A DNA stretch of 64,000 bases from Emiliania huxleyi CCMP1516 (Eukaryota > Haptophyta > Isochrysidales > Noelaerhabdaceae): positions 780,933-844,932 of the forward strand of contig NW_005201792.1 of assembly GCF_000372725.1 (NCBI RefSeq), in the 5' to 3' direction. Below the pieces are notes generated by a model. It was given only the letters and a program-made list of their open reading frames with translations. It ran no database searches and was not told the origin of the DNA. The position numbers and the translations under genes are program-made. Shown here piece after piece: positions 41,517 through 52,529 of this stretch. The first letter of the stretch is position 1; every line of letters starts with the position of its first letter.

Positions 41517-42879
41517 ATGGACGCTTTCGTGGACGAGGAGGGCGAGGCGGCTCTCGCGGAGCTCGAGGAGGAGCTCGATGAGGAGCGATCGGTCGAGGAT
41601 GCGTTGGCAGCGATGGCGCAGCGCGGCGCCCGGAGCGCTCCGGAGCCTCCCACCGCCGGGAACGCTGCTGCTACTGCTGAACCGCAGCCGACCGCTCGCA
41701 CTCCCGCAGCGGGCAGCCCCGGCACGAGCGGCGCCTGTGTGGACTGCAGCTCTGGGCGGGCCCAGCCCAAGTTTCGGGAGGCGTTTGGGCTCAGCGTGTG
41801 CTACGACTGCCAGCGGGCGGGCCGTGGCGAGGGAGGCAGGTACCAGGTGCTGAGCAAGTCTCGCGCCAAGGACGAGTACCTGCTGAGCGACCGCCAGCTC
41901 GACGGCGAGCGCGGCGGCCTGCGAAGCATGCGGCTGCCCAACCCGAATGACGCCCGGTACGGAGACATGCGGCTCTACTTGCGACGGCAGGCGCGCCCGG
42001 GGCGTGGGCTCGACTCTCCCTGCCGGCTGGGCGAGAGGAGGTCCCACCCCACGCCTAGGGAGCGATTGCCCCGGCCTGCCCTCGTGTGGGGTGCGTGGGA
42101 GGGTGAGGTGGCGCCGCCTCGGAGGGCGCCTCCTCCTCGCCCCCCCCCGGCGCCTCCTCACCGCACCCTGCGGCCGGCGCGGCTCACCAGGTGGAGGAGC
42201 TGGCGCTCGCGACGTGGGGGTCGAGCGAGGCGCTGCTGCTGGAGAAGGAGCGGCGGTCTGACGAGCGGCTCCGCCGCGCCGAGGCCAAGCGCAAGCTCAA
42301 GAGCGGCACGCCTGAGGAGCAGATGATGGCGCGCTGCAACGGTCCGAGAGCCTTCCGAGAGCCTTCCGAGAGCCTTCCGAGACGCCTCCGAGATGTTGCT
42401 GCCCAGACCCCGCGCCTCTCTCGTCCGCCACGCCCACCACGTGGGTCCGCACCGGCTGCCCTGCCGCCACCCCTGGGTCCAAGCCCGAGTCCGAGGGGGA
42501 GGGGTACGGGGAGGGGTACGGGGAGGGGTACGGGGGAGGGGTACGGGGAGGGGACCGTGGGCACAGTCGCGTGTCGAGACGTATCTGCCCTCTCCCTCCC
42601 CTCTTGGGCAGGCCGCGCCGCGCCAAAGCAGCAGAGGCGAAAGGCGCAGGCCGGAAAGGCGGGCGAGGCGGCGGCGCGCCCGCCGGTGCGGCAGCTGGCT
42701 GCGGAGAGGCGCGGTCTCACCGCCTCACTGCCTCTCCGGGGGCGAGCAGCCCACGCATGTATCCCCTCCACGCCAGGCACGAGCACGTCTTCTCGCCGGA
42801 CGAGGAGTACGACGAAGCGACCGACCTCTGGACGAAGCGGTGCGCGTGCGGCTTCACGGTGCAATACGAGCGGATTTAG
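41517..42879 (+). CDS. XPA: XPA, nucleotide excision repair damage-verification factor
   Basis: Scaffold of nucleotide excision repair that binds damaged DNA junctions, RPA and ERCC1. Exon 1 (41517-41990) has an acidic N-terminus, the CxxC zinc finger (ACVDCSSGRAQPKF ... VCYDCQ, ~residues 73-98) and the DNA-binding core (LSKSRAKDEYLLSDRQL, GDMRLYLRRQ). Exon 2 (42191-42341) continues VEELALATWGSSEALLLEKE. The C-terminal end HEHVFSPDEEYDE then WTKRCACGFTVQYERI matches the TFIIH-binding tail. Best chain: 42612-42708 and 42750-42879, total about 283 aa (human XPA 273), with GC donors for introns 1 and 3. Intron 2 holds CCGAGAGCCTT and GGGGAGGGGTAC tandem repeats. The third exon is the least certain. 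Confidence 0.88.
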
Positions 42880-43442
42880 TAAATGGCCCATTTAGCGGTC
42901 CGTGTGGGGAAATGTGTTTATCTCGCTGTGACGATGAGAATACTGTATGTGAACGTTTTGGTCACAACCGCGGGTGTGTCTGTGTCGTGGCGCCGCGCGC
43001 GACCGGCGCGACCGGGCGGCGGCGATCCCGAGCGCGGCCGTCCCGCCCTATCTCCGAGATGCGAGAAGACGGGTATAAGCAGGGCCTCCGACCGACACTA
43101 GACGTCAACCTGGAGCAATGAAAACGGAACTTGAATTCTTCTTTCCGAATCCCGCTCGGGCATGCAAAACTTGCTGGGTTGTGGGCCGCCTGGCAGTTCG
43201 CGACCTCGTCAGCCCCCATGGAGCCCAGGCAGCAACGGAGCAAACGGCTGCGACAGAAGCAGTACTTCCTGTGGCGTCGGCGCCAGCTGCCGTGCAAAGG
43301 CGTGCCAGCCGCTGTCGCCCAGCTCGCATTGCGCTCGCAGAGAGCGGGCGCCTGACAGCCAGTAACACCCTGGCCTCATTCTCTCTGTCCTTGGTGCGTA
43401 TGCAAACGCCTAACAACTGGCCCACTAATTGCAGGAGCATGC
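42880..43442. other. Intergenic region, or 5' part of the next gene
   Basis: An open plus-strand stretch from an ATG at 43118 exists but carries no recognisable domain. Nothing else identified. Confidence 0.35.
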
Positions 43443-44868
43443 TTTGAAAGCGGCAACTGCCAGGACGATGTGTGTGGGCGTCGCTGCTGCCAGTGGCATC
43501 GCCGCTCGATAGAAGACGTCAACCTGGCACGGTTCATTGCCCAAGTGCCGACTGCCGACCACGAGCCGCTCAACTCTGTGAAGCTGATCGTTAACACGTG
43601 AGCCGCAATGCGACAGAGAAGCCACACCGCTGAGAGCCCGACCGCCCGCATCAAATGCTTCGCGCCGCCTGCCGTGGCCCGCGCCAGCAGGTATGTCGGC
43701 TCGCGCCCGCTACTCGTCCTCCTTCACTCTCTGCTAGCCATCGGCTTTGATCGTTTCGAGGACACCGTGTTTGTGAGAGGGGGCGGGGGGCGAGATCGGC
43801 CGCCGCGCTGGTCGACTCTCGATGCAATCTCAGGCGCTTTCATAGACAAGCGTCGCGCTGTGCTGATTGACGTCGCCGAGAGCAATCTCGATTGGCACGG
43901 TGCGCGAGATAATAGGCCTAGCTCGAAGCCCAATTAGTCCATGCCGTGCTCGAGCCTCGTGTCGCCAGGGCTTGCGGCCCTTAACACCTACCGCGTGCAT
44001 CCGCTCGTGCGGGGCGACGGCTACTTCTACGCGCTCGACTCGACCACTTTCACCTACGCCTTTCCTGGTGACATTTCTCTGGGGGTTGGGATTTTCTTGG
44101 CACGAGGGTTGCTCACGTGCCAGCTCTTCATTCACAGGCATTTTCAACAGTCTCAACTTTTCCCACCCTCGCGTCGTGTTCACGGTCCCGCTTCCCAACT
44201 CCAACGTCGCCGCCTTTGGCGAGGGCGTGGTAAGGGCGTACGGCCGGTCCTACGAGGCAAAGGTGAGCTCAAATAGTCTCGAATTCGAAAGCCACCGGCT
44301 CTACATCAGAGGCAACGTTAGTTCAAAAGATCCCACCCAAGCATCTGCTTTCTGCAGGTCAGCAAGATTCAAGGCCTATTTATGGAGTTCAACACCGGCT
44401 CCGTCTCTGGCATGCGCAGCCTACCCTCGTGGGGCGTCGTCAAGTTCTGCGGCAAAAGGTCGATCTACGATCGGCGCTCAATGTACAAGTACTTTGCCAA
44501 CGGGACGGTCTGTCTCACGCGCTCACCCCAAATCCCCGATGCCATTCCACATCTTTCTGGCCGGTCCTAACTCTTGGAGTCATCCTCCCCTTCCTCAGGT
44601 GGCAGCGAAAGATGCCGTACAGCGCATCACAGTAAGCTACCCCGGGCTGGGCGTGCTTAAGCACGTTCAGTGGGGCCGCCCACTGCCGCATTGCACGGCG
44701 CTGTGGGGTTGCGCGGCGCAGCATGCCGAAGCGGGAAAGCTGCGCAATAGCGGTCTGGTGATGGCGCCGCCGGAGGTCGAGTGTCCAAATGAGAGGGCGC
44801 GCCTGAAGCGCGCTCGGGCGCGCAATATGACGGACGCGCTAACTGTACTCCTGCATGGCCAGGAGTGA
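43443..44868 (+). CDS. Unrecognised multi-exon gene
   Basis: A continuous exon chain is well supported from 43835: 43835-43901 (AFIDKRRAVLIDVAESNLDW), 43938-44067 (LAALNTYRVHPLVRGDGYF), 44138-44262 (FNSLNFSHPRVVFTVPLPNS), 44358-44507 (IQGLFMEFNTGSVSGMRSLP), 44599-44868 (VSYPGLGVLKHVQWGRPLPH, ending HGQE). The joins at GT-AG introns and one GC-AG intron preserve frame. Candidate 5' exons include a Cys-rich piece (GNCQDDVCGRRCCQW, ~43440-43600) and FDRFEDTVF (~43745), but their splicing is unresolved. No membrane segment or recognised motif. The relatively low GC content and good frame preservation argue for a functional gene. Confidence 0.55.
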
Positions 44869-45481
44869 CTTTGCTGTTGTTGTTCACAAAAAAGCTTATA
44901 CAACTAACACAAGAGCTCGAGTGGTCGCTAGCTCTGCACGTCGCTCGGAGTGGCTGGGACGCTCCGCGTCCTCAGGAGATAGACGCGCGTCAAGAAGGTG
45001 GCTGCCCAGGAAAGCCCGCCTGAATACAAAAGGCGACAAAAAGTGCATCGGTGAGAGACATTCGCAGTTGAGTTCTCTTCGGATAGTGTTTTCGAGGATT
45101 GATTGCGGCGCAAGTGCCAAAGCGATAATGGCGGTGAGGAGACAATAATGGGCGCACCGAAGACAACAAACATGTATATTTTTGCCCAGAGAGGCACCGG
45201 CTTCTTCTCGGCCATTGTGCGCGGGGTGTCGGCCGCTGAATCCGTCGTCGGCCCGCGTTGCCGCAAGTTGCCCATATCTCGAGCGAAGGAGCGCGCGCGA
45301 ATACGGTAAAAGTTTGCGAGACACCGACATAAAAATGAAAAAAAGGAACCAACGCTCTCGGCGGCCAAAGGATATCCGCTCCGCACAGATCCATAAAACC
45401 CGAGCCGAAAAAAAAAAGAAAAAATCGGTTGCTGACCACTGACAGACAGACGGCCTCGCCGCCTCGCCTCTCCGCCGGCAC
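44869..45481. other. Intergenic region, AT-richer
   Basis: Sequence between the unrecognised gene and the PHD gene with an A-rich run (about 45405-45425). No gene or strong repeat seen. Confidence 0.4.
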
Positions 45482-48400
45482 ATGGACAGCGATCGGTCCT
45501 CCGAGGACGACGACGAGGCGAAATGTGTCTCATGCGGCAGCGGGCGCTCCGCGCCTGGCAACGAGATCCTGCTCTGCGACGGGTGAGCTTGCTTGCGGCG
45601 TTCGCACCAGTGGGCCGAGGGCAATGCCACATTCACGCGCCCTTCGCAGGTGTGACGTTTCGGCCTACCACCTCGCCTGCCTGCCTGTGCCGCTCGCGAC
45701 CGTGCCCGAGGGGGACTGGTACTGCCCGGCGTGCGTCCAGCAGCGCGGCAAGAAGCGGCCCGCAGACGCCCCGCAGGAGCCGTCGCCGCCGTCGCCGCCG
45801 CAGGGGCAGTGCTTCGTGACGTCGGGCTGCCTGCTCTCGCAGCCGCACGAGGGCCCGTGCATCGTCCCACACGAGGGAGGGCGGGCGAGGCGCGCCTCCC
45901 GCGGGAAGGGTGTCCAGCGCCTCGGCATCAACGATTCCTGGCGCGCACTCGCCCCGCCTGCGCCTCGCTCCCAATCCGCCCGGGGTCAGCGCCGTGCGCT
46001 CACTCGCGACAGGTCCGAAGGTTCGGCATCGAGTTGGACCTCTAGGGCCGCTCAAGCACGGCAGGGCGCGCCCTCGCCTGCTCCCGCCGCTCCACCGCGA
46101 GCCGACCAGCCGCGGCCGAAGAGCGACCAGCCGCGGCCGAAGAGGGCGCGGCACGACTCCGCCCCTCCGAGCCGCGGAGGCGACCCTCCGGGCGTGCAGC
46201 CGAGCCGCAGCGCTGGGCCGGAGACCCACCCCGAGGACGAGCGAGAGGTCTGCACGCCAGGCTCACCCCTGGCAAAGGACGGACTCTCTGCCGAGTGCTG
46301 CACTCGTCTCTTGTAGGGCCGCGCGCCGAGCCGCGCGCCAGGCTCGGCGGCGGGAGGGACGGGCGCGGTTGCGGCGGCGGCGGCGGCCGATGTGAGCGCA
46401 TCGGCGGTTGTGCGAGCCGCAGCGCCGGAAGCGGGAGCTAGCGGCGAGCCGGCGGCGGCGGTCAGCGATGTCCAAACGATCTCTATCATCGCGCCGCAAG
46501 ACATGGTGCGGGGCGAGACGATGCAGGCTGACCTCCCAGACGGACGGTCCTTCCGCCTCGTCTTGCCCATCGACGTCTGCGCCGGCCAGAAGGTTGCGGC
46601 CAAGGCGCCGCATTCCCGTCCTCCTCAGCCCCATCCCAACCCTCTCGCCCCAGCCCCCGCCCCAGCACGTTTCGCCGCCACCCGTGCTCCGCCGCAGGTC
46701 CCGCTGCCGCCTCCGAGTGCCTACGAGCTGGCGCCGGACCCGCCTCTTGCCGCGGGGGGCGACACGCCCGCCCGCCCGCAGCCCCAGCCACCGGGCAGCG
46801 ACCAAGGCAGCCTCGCGCGCTCGCCCGCCGAAGAGCTTCCGACGGAGCCGCCGCCCCGCCCCGAGCCGCCGCCCCGCCCGGAGGCACCGCCCCGCCCCGA
46901 GCCGCCGCCCCAACCCGACGCCCCGCCCCGCCCCGAGCCGCCGCCCCGCCCCGAGGCACCGCCCGAGCCGCCGCCGAAGGGAGAGCCGGACGTAGAGCCG
47001 GAGCGAGAGCGAGAGCGAGAGGAGCCCGAGCCGCCGCCGCCGCCAGAAAAGCCCGGGAGGCCTGAGAAGCTTCGCAGTCTGAGGCCGGAGGCGGCGGAAG
47101 AGTCGCAGGAGGAGGGGGGAGGGAAGCAGGGAGGGAAGCAGGGAGGGAAGCAGCCCTCAGAGCCAGCGCCGACCAAGCCGCCCAAGGCCGCAGCCTCGTA
47201 CCGGATCCGTCGCCGGCCCTCCGTAGAAGCGCACGCCGCGCCTCCCGCAGCGGCGACAGCCGCGCAGGGGGGGCGCGACGGCGATCCCAGCCCGTCGATG
47301 CCGTCCGCCGCCAGCTGCTCCGGATGCGGCAACAAGATCATCTACTGCATGTGCCCCGACAGCCGCGCTGCAGCCAAGAGCGAGGCGGCGGCACCGCCGG
47401 CGGCGGCACCGCCGGTTGCGGCTGCGGCGGCACCGCCGGCTGCGGCGGCACCACCGGTTGTGACTGCTGCGGCGCCGCCGGCTGCGGCGGCGGCACCGCC
47501 GGTTGCGGCTGCTGCTGCGGCGGCGGCGGCAGCGGCGGCGGCAGCGGCGGCGCGGGTCGGAGTGCGAGTGACGCAGCAGGCTCAGGCGGCGGAGCAGGCT
47601 CAAGCGGCGGCTCTGCCGCAGCCGGCGCCGCTGGCGCTCCAGCAGCAGCTGCGCACCCTCGAGACGGCTCTCGAGGCGGAGCGGGCTGCGCGGTGCGCCG
47701 CGCGCCTCCAGGCTGGCGGGGGAGGTGCGAGTCTGAGGCGGGGGAGGCGCTCGCTCATAGGCACGCCCTCGAGGAGCGGCTCGAGGTCGAAAAGCGGTCG
47801 CGAAAGGCGGCGCAGGCGGCCGTGGCGCTGCTGCAGAGCACGCTGAACGCGACGCCGCGCAAGCGGCCCGAGGGGCACGGCGAGCAGGCGCAGCGCGCCG
47901 GGCAGAAGGCGCAGCCCCAGCCGGAAGGGGCCGTTGGGGACGGCACGGCGCCAGAGGACGCGCCGTTGCCCGCCGGCGAGCCTCCGCCTTTGGCGCCGGA
48001 AGCGGCGATGCTTCTCCCGACCAGCGAGGTTGAGATCATCGCAGCGATGGCGGCAGAGGCGGCCTTGGCGCACGCCGCGCGGAGGGAGGGCGAGCATGAG
48101 GGCGAGCCTCCCTCTAGTGAAGCACAGCAGGACCGTCCTGAGGGCGTGTCGGGGCCGATACCGCCGCCACCGCAGCTGCTGCAGCATCTGCAGCAGATGC
48201 AAGCCCAAGTGCAGCACGCGCAGCAGTCCCAGGCGGCGCAGGCGGCGCAGGCGCAGCAGGCGATGCAGCTGCGGGCGCTTGCGGAGCAGCGGCTGTCGGA
48301 GGAGCGTCACGGGCGGCTGCAGGCAAGAGGGGGCGAGCCACTCAAACTGTGTGTGGCCCAGTCCCCTCACGGCGGATGGCTGCGTTAGGCGGAGGAGAGG

Positions 48401-48661
48401 GCGTCGCAACTCAACTTCGCGCTGCTCACGGAGCGGCAGCGGCTGCAGCAGGTGCTACTGGCGCAGCACCAGCAAGTGGCGCAGCACCAGCACCAGCAGC
48501 ACCAATTGTTGCAGCAGTGCCAAGGTGAGCAGCCGCTTGCCCCGGCGGCGGGTGTCTTTCCGCCCGTGCTGCCGGCGCAGCAGCCAATCCCGATCCCGAT
48601 GCATTTGGCTATGCGCCCCCCCATGATGCAGCGTCCCCCCTTCATGCCGCCACGTGAGTGA
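45482..48661 (+). CDS. PHD-finger protein with VxxPxD/PDGR motif, Pro-rich and coiled-coil Gln-rich regions
   Basis: Chromatin reader candidate, about 949 aa, six exons: 45482-45582, 45650-46247, 46317-46604, 46698-47711, 47747-48322, 48389-48661. The PHD finger spans intron 1: CVSCGSG, LLCDG-CDVSAYHLACL, GDWYCPACVQ, with Cys4-His-Cys3 spacing. A Cys/His patch (CFVTSGCLLSQPHEGPC) follows. Residues ~250-330 hold the beta motif QTISIIAPQDMVRGE with LPDGRSFRLVLP. Then come (PPRPE)n repeats, an RS-like charged stretch, a CSGCGNKIIYCMC zinc knuckle, Ala/Pro repeats and a long coiled coil (LETALEAERAARCAARLQ onward) ending in Gln/His-rich and Pro/Met-rich sequence. Introns 3, 4 and 5 use GC donors; intron 4 is only 35 nt and could instead be a frameshift. 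Nuclear role inferred. Confidence 0.72.
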
Positions 48662-49031
48662 GTAGAGACTGCTAGTCTGCTACCGCAAGAGCTCTGCCAG
48701 AGACCCTCTCTACTTACTCAAGTGGGTCTGTCTCTCTCTACTGACGTATCTCCTAGCGGACCCCCCGTGGAGCTGTGATATCTTTATTTAGAGTTACACG
48801 CAGTGAGGTCAAACGACTACATACATTCTCTCAAGACCACGGCTGCTGTAAGAGCGATATCCGATAATTTATTACACGTCCCCTGAAGTACTGGACCATG
48901 CAAACGATAAACCCCTCCAGCGCGCAGTACCGCGGCGCTGTGTGCACAGCAGAGCTGGTCGTTTTCTCTTCTGTTGTGGGCTAGCGCGAGCGAAGCACGA
49001 CGGGCGCGGGGCGCGGACAGCGGTGATCCGG
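48662..49031. other. Convergent intergenic region
   Basis: 3' flanks of the PHD gene and the elongase gene; CT-rich direct repeats (CTCTACTTACTCAAG / CTCTCTCTACTGACG) near 48711-48745. No gene. Confidence 0.5.
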
Positions 49032-50033
49032 CTAGTGCGCCTTGGCGGTCCTCTTCTTCTTCGCTGCGGCGGCCTCCTTTGCGAGCTCGTCGCCCGTCTT
49101 GAGGAAGGATGGCACCCAGCGCAGCTGGAAGGTGAAGAGGTAGATCATCGTGAGGTGGTAGCAGAACTGCAGCCAGCCGAGCTGGCGCGGGAAGTGGACC
49201 TCCATAGACGGGAGGAAGAAGAGCACGCAGAGGGCGTGCAGGAAGCACGAGTAGAACTGGGTGATTTGCCACGTGGTCACCCAGTTCTTGAGCGGGTTGT
49301 TGATGCCGAGGCCCGTCACAAAGTAGTGCGTGTACATGATGACGTGCGTGACGCTGTTGATGAAGGCGCCGTACTGCGCCGTGCCGTTGCCGTGGCCGAG
49401 GGATAGGAGGAAGCCCCACACCACCCCGATCGTGGCGTGGTGGTAGAGGTGCAGGAACGACATCTGCACCGACGACTTCTTCTTCAGGATCATCCACAGC
49501 GTGTCGCACCAGTCCATGAACTTGGAGAGGAAGTGGACGAGGATGAACCACTCGCCGGCGGCAGAGTACTCGGTCCCGATCCCGAACACGTTCGGGAAGT
49601 TGGGGAAGGTGGCAGGCCACATGCCGACCGCCATGTACGTGCACAGCACCACCTGCGCAATGTTGTACAGCTGCATCGCCGGCTTCACCCACGAAGGCCT
49701 GAGGCGGGGCGGAGCGGGCGAGGGTCGGGGTGGCAAAACGGTGTCGAGGAACGGAGGCAGAGCTGGAGAGGGCCGACGCGAGGGTGGCGGCAGCGACGGA
49801 GAGGGACTCGGCAGCGGCCAGGCTGGCGGAGGCGGAGAGACGCGGAGGAGGGGCGAGGGAGGAGCTCACGTCGCCGCGTTGCGCATCAGGAAGTGGCCGC
49901 TGATGGCTGCAACGAGGTAGCACGCTGGCAGGCCGTAGAGCACAAAGGGCGTGAGCAGAAAGTTGTAGTCCGGGTTGTACTTCATACCCGCGTCGAAGTC
50001 GAGGGCATCCTGTCTCGCAGCGTCGCCGAGCAT
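49032..50033 (-). CDS. ELO-family fatty acid elongase (PUFA type)
   Basis: Endoplasmic-reticulum 3-ketoacyl-CoA synthase that adds two carbons to acyl-CoA. Two exons, 49870-50033 and 49032-49698, joined by a GT-AG intron, give 276 aa. Motifs: KFMDWCDTLWMILKKK, the histidine box HLYHH (~135), HVIMYTHYFVTGLG and QITQFYSC; about six to seven membrane spans; basic C-terminal end (AAAKKKRTAKAH) consistent with ER retention. HLYHH with Gln five residues upstream is typical of PUFA elongases (delta-5/6 type) rather than of plant-like delta-9 HHF enzymes. Start at MLGDAARQDALDF; no in-frame ATG upstream fits. Substrate length specificity is not deducible. Confidence 0.9.
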
Positions 50034-50429
50034 GGCGCGACGAAGGCGATAGAACAGCTCTGAACAGTGAAGAATTTCACAAGCCCGGGTCGCTCCGCAT
50101 CCCTCCCTTGAATTGTCCGTTTTCTTTCTTTCTTTCTTTCCCCAAAGCAACCCGCCTCTCTGCCTACCTACCTCTCCTATCTATCCAGCTGATATATCTA
50201 CGCTCAGTCAGAACTCAACAATGCATGCACATGTATGTACATGCAAACACCAGGCGAGCGCCATCCGTCCGCCGACCGAGCACCGCAGCAGACAGATAAC
50301 GAGTATGTTGAAGGGCGCGGAGCCCATAGACAACCTGTATACAACAGGCCTTCCAAAAGCCTCCGGGAGATCACGAGAGCTGCATACACTAAAACATAAA
50401 AGAGAGTCCGAAAAAAGAAAATTGTGCCC

Positions 50430-50815
50430 TTGTCCCCGCCGCCCGCATCCCCACCGCCCTCGTCCCCACCGCCCTCGTTTTCGCCGTCCTCCCCTCCGCC
50501 GCCACCCTCGTCTCCGCCGCCCTCGTCTCCGCCACCCTCGTCTCCGCCGCCCTCGTCTCCGCCGCCCTCGTCTCCGCTACCCCCCTCTCCACCGCCCTCG
50601 CCCTTGCCGCTCTCGTCGCCACCGCCTTCGCCTCCGCCGCCCGCCACTCCGCCGCCCTCCTCTCTGCCAACCTCCCCTACGCCGCCCTCGTCTCCGCCAC
50701 CCGTCTCCGCCACCCTCGCCTCCACCGCTCCCGTCCTCGCCGCCCTCGTCTCCGCCGCCCAACCCTCCGCCGCCTCCCCCTCCGCCGCTCCTCTCCCCAC
50801 CACCCTCTTCTCCAC
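50430..50815 (+). repeat. 15-bp minisatellite (CCGCCCTCGTCTCCG)n
   Basis: Roughly 25 diverged copies, open in several frames (Ser/Pro on plus, Glu/Gly on minus) as expected for a GC-rich 15-mer. Confidence 0.85.
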
Positions 50816-50959
50816 TACCCAGAGCTCACACTAGAGGCCGTCATCGCATTCGCCTTCCTGGTACCCAGCGCTGGCTTCTGACTGTCGTTGCTGTCTTTCC
50901 CTTCTCGACTGTCTGTGCTTGCTTGTGCGTCTTGGGTCCGGGGCTGTGTTTTTGTGTGA

Positions 50960-51545
50960 GCGCGCTGGTAGTAGTCGTAGGCGTCACCAGTCACCTTGCT
51001 TGTGAGCGGAGCTGCTCTTAGTTTGGCCTGTATAAGGTTTTCCGGAAAACAAAAAGGAAAACAGAGGGTCCCCAGCACTTTGCGTTTCCGGAAATTTCCA
51101 GGGAAAACAGAGGGTGTTTGGTGCTCCATTCTGGAAACTCGCTGTTTTCCCTGAGTCTGAGAGCTGGTCTGGGGCAAAATCTAAGGCAAAATTGAGGAAA
51201 TCGACAAAATACCCAGGCGGTCGCAGGGTAAATTCCAGGTATGCACGGGTTCTCCGCAAAATTCCCGGCATTTTGCCGATTTGGCCTAAAATTTGGCTGA
51301 TTTTGGGCCCAAACCAGCCTCGACTCGGCTCAGAGAGCCCAAAATTTGACGATTTCCACGGAGTTTTCCCGGGAAAACAGAGAGGAAAAGAGAGGGTGTT
51401 GTAGAGAAAAAAGGAAAGGAAAACAGACGGGGTGCGAGAGGAAAACCTTATACAGCCTAACTCTTAGTCCTAGAAGACGTAGGATTGCGAGCGTGGGTGC
51501 TCACAGTCGCACAGAGATGCTACGATTGCGAGGAGTGCTGCTCAC
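50960..51545 (+). repeat. Dispersed repeat copy interrupted by a MITE
   Basis: 50960-51022 and 51461-51545 together match the block at about 37720-37890 (CACCAGTCACCTTG, GTGAGCGGAGC, then GAGCGTGGGTG, CGCACAGAGATGCTA). The interruption is the element at 51023-51460. Confidence 0.7.
51023..51460. mobile_element. hAT-like MITE, 438 bp, with 8-bp target duplication
   Basis: Flanked by CTCTTAGT on both sides (51015-51022 and 51461-51468). Left end TTGGCCTGTATAAGG-TTTTCC and right end GGAAAA-CCTTATACAGCCTAA form imperfect terminal inverted repeats of about 21 bp. The interior is AT-richer than its surroundings, with repeated GGAAAACAGAGGG motifs and no coding capacity. An 8-bp duplication is characteristic of hAT-superfamily insertion. 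Confidence 0.8.
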
Positions 51546-51702
51546 AATCCTTCGACTTCTAGGATTGAGAGCGAGGCTGCTCTCAATCCTAGCGGTCTAC
51601 AAAAGAAGGTTCACCCCCTCACAGGTCACAGCACTGGAAAAGAGAATCCGCTGCGCTCACTCCGCGGAGGCCGCCGCCGACCAAGTCTGTAAACAGTTCG
51701 GA

Positions 51703-52529
51703 ATGCTGCTCAGCGTTACGCGCCGTCGCGCACCGACTGCGCTTGCACGCGCGGGTCCTGCCCTGCTCGTCCGCGGCCACTGCCAGGTTCGCACCGCCTC
51801 CTCGATGGACTGCACGTTACACTGCAGCGGTGGACTCGCACTTTCGCAATGGTCACGGTGCGATCAGTCACATGCTTCCCCATCGCTCTAGGTGCCGTGC
51901 GGCATTTTCGACGACCCTGCGCGCGTCGCGGCGATGAAGGAGGACGCAGCGACCATCCGCAAGTCGATGGTCCAGATAGGCGAGCTCGTCGGGAAAGACG
52001 ACGCCCTCTCGTTCAACCAAGCGACGCGGTGGGTCATGACGAAGGAGGCGAGCGGACGCAGCCTCCGCGCTCCCTCACCCCTGCGGTCCGCGAACAGGCC
52101 TCCGCGACTGCACTGCCACTGCACCGCCCTCTCTCCCTCCCTCCCCTCCCGCAGGCGCACGCCGGCTCCCTCATGACCACCCTCGGAGAGTACATGCTCG
52201 CTCAGGTGCTCCTCGCTCTCGCCCACCCCCGCCCTGCTGCTCCCGCACCCTCCCACCCCGCTACCGCCCCACCCCTCTGCCCTCGTCCTCTGCCGAACCC
52301 GCCCCCACCCTCGTTCTCCTCACCGCTCCCCCTTCCCGCCCCCGCCGCCCTCTCGTAGCGCGTCAAGCGGGAGCTCTTTGAGAAAGAAGAGGAGTACGTT
52401 GAGGCGCTCAAGGCGCACCACGCCGCCCTGCAGGCGGCGATGAAGACCAAGCAGGTCGTCGATGTTGCCGCCTGCGACGCGCTCGACACGGCCATCGAGA
52501 ACGTCGCCCCCATGTACCTCAAAGCGTAG
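51703..52529 (+). CDS. sodN: Nickel superoxide dismutase with N-terminal presequence
   Basis: Converts superoxide to hydrogen peroxide and oxygen using a nickel bound by the N-terminal hook. Four exons: 51703-51786, 51892-52047, 52155-52205, 52359-52529; 153 aa. Splicing exon 1 to 2 creates the nickel hook HCQVPCGIFDDP at residues 26-37 (His1, Cys2 and Cys6 of the mature enzyme). The rest matches the four-helix family: KEDAATIRKSM, FNQATRWVMTKE, AAMKTKQVVDV. Residues 1-25 (MLLSVTRRRAPTALARAGPA...) are basic, Ala-rich and must be removed to expose His1, so they are likely an organelle transit peptide. Intron 2 uses a GC donor. Eukaryotic Ni-SODs are known from some marine algae; an origin by transfer from bacteria is established for the family in general, not tested here. 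Confidence 0.92.

Larger units (their letters stand above)
50034..51702. other. Intergenic region rich in repeats
   Basis: Contains a CCGCCCTCGTCTCCG minisatellite (50430-50815), an old repeat copy (50960-51545) split by a MITE, and possible 5' leader sequence of the Ni-SOD gene. The Ser/Pro-rich reading frame across the minisatellite is judged non-coding. Confidence 0.5.

Noticed and set aside
50424-50834. Ser/Pro-rich extensin-like frame
   Set aside because: Produced by a GC-rich 15-bp minisatellite that is open in several frames on both strands, with no ATG-led conserved flank.
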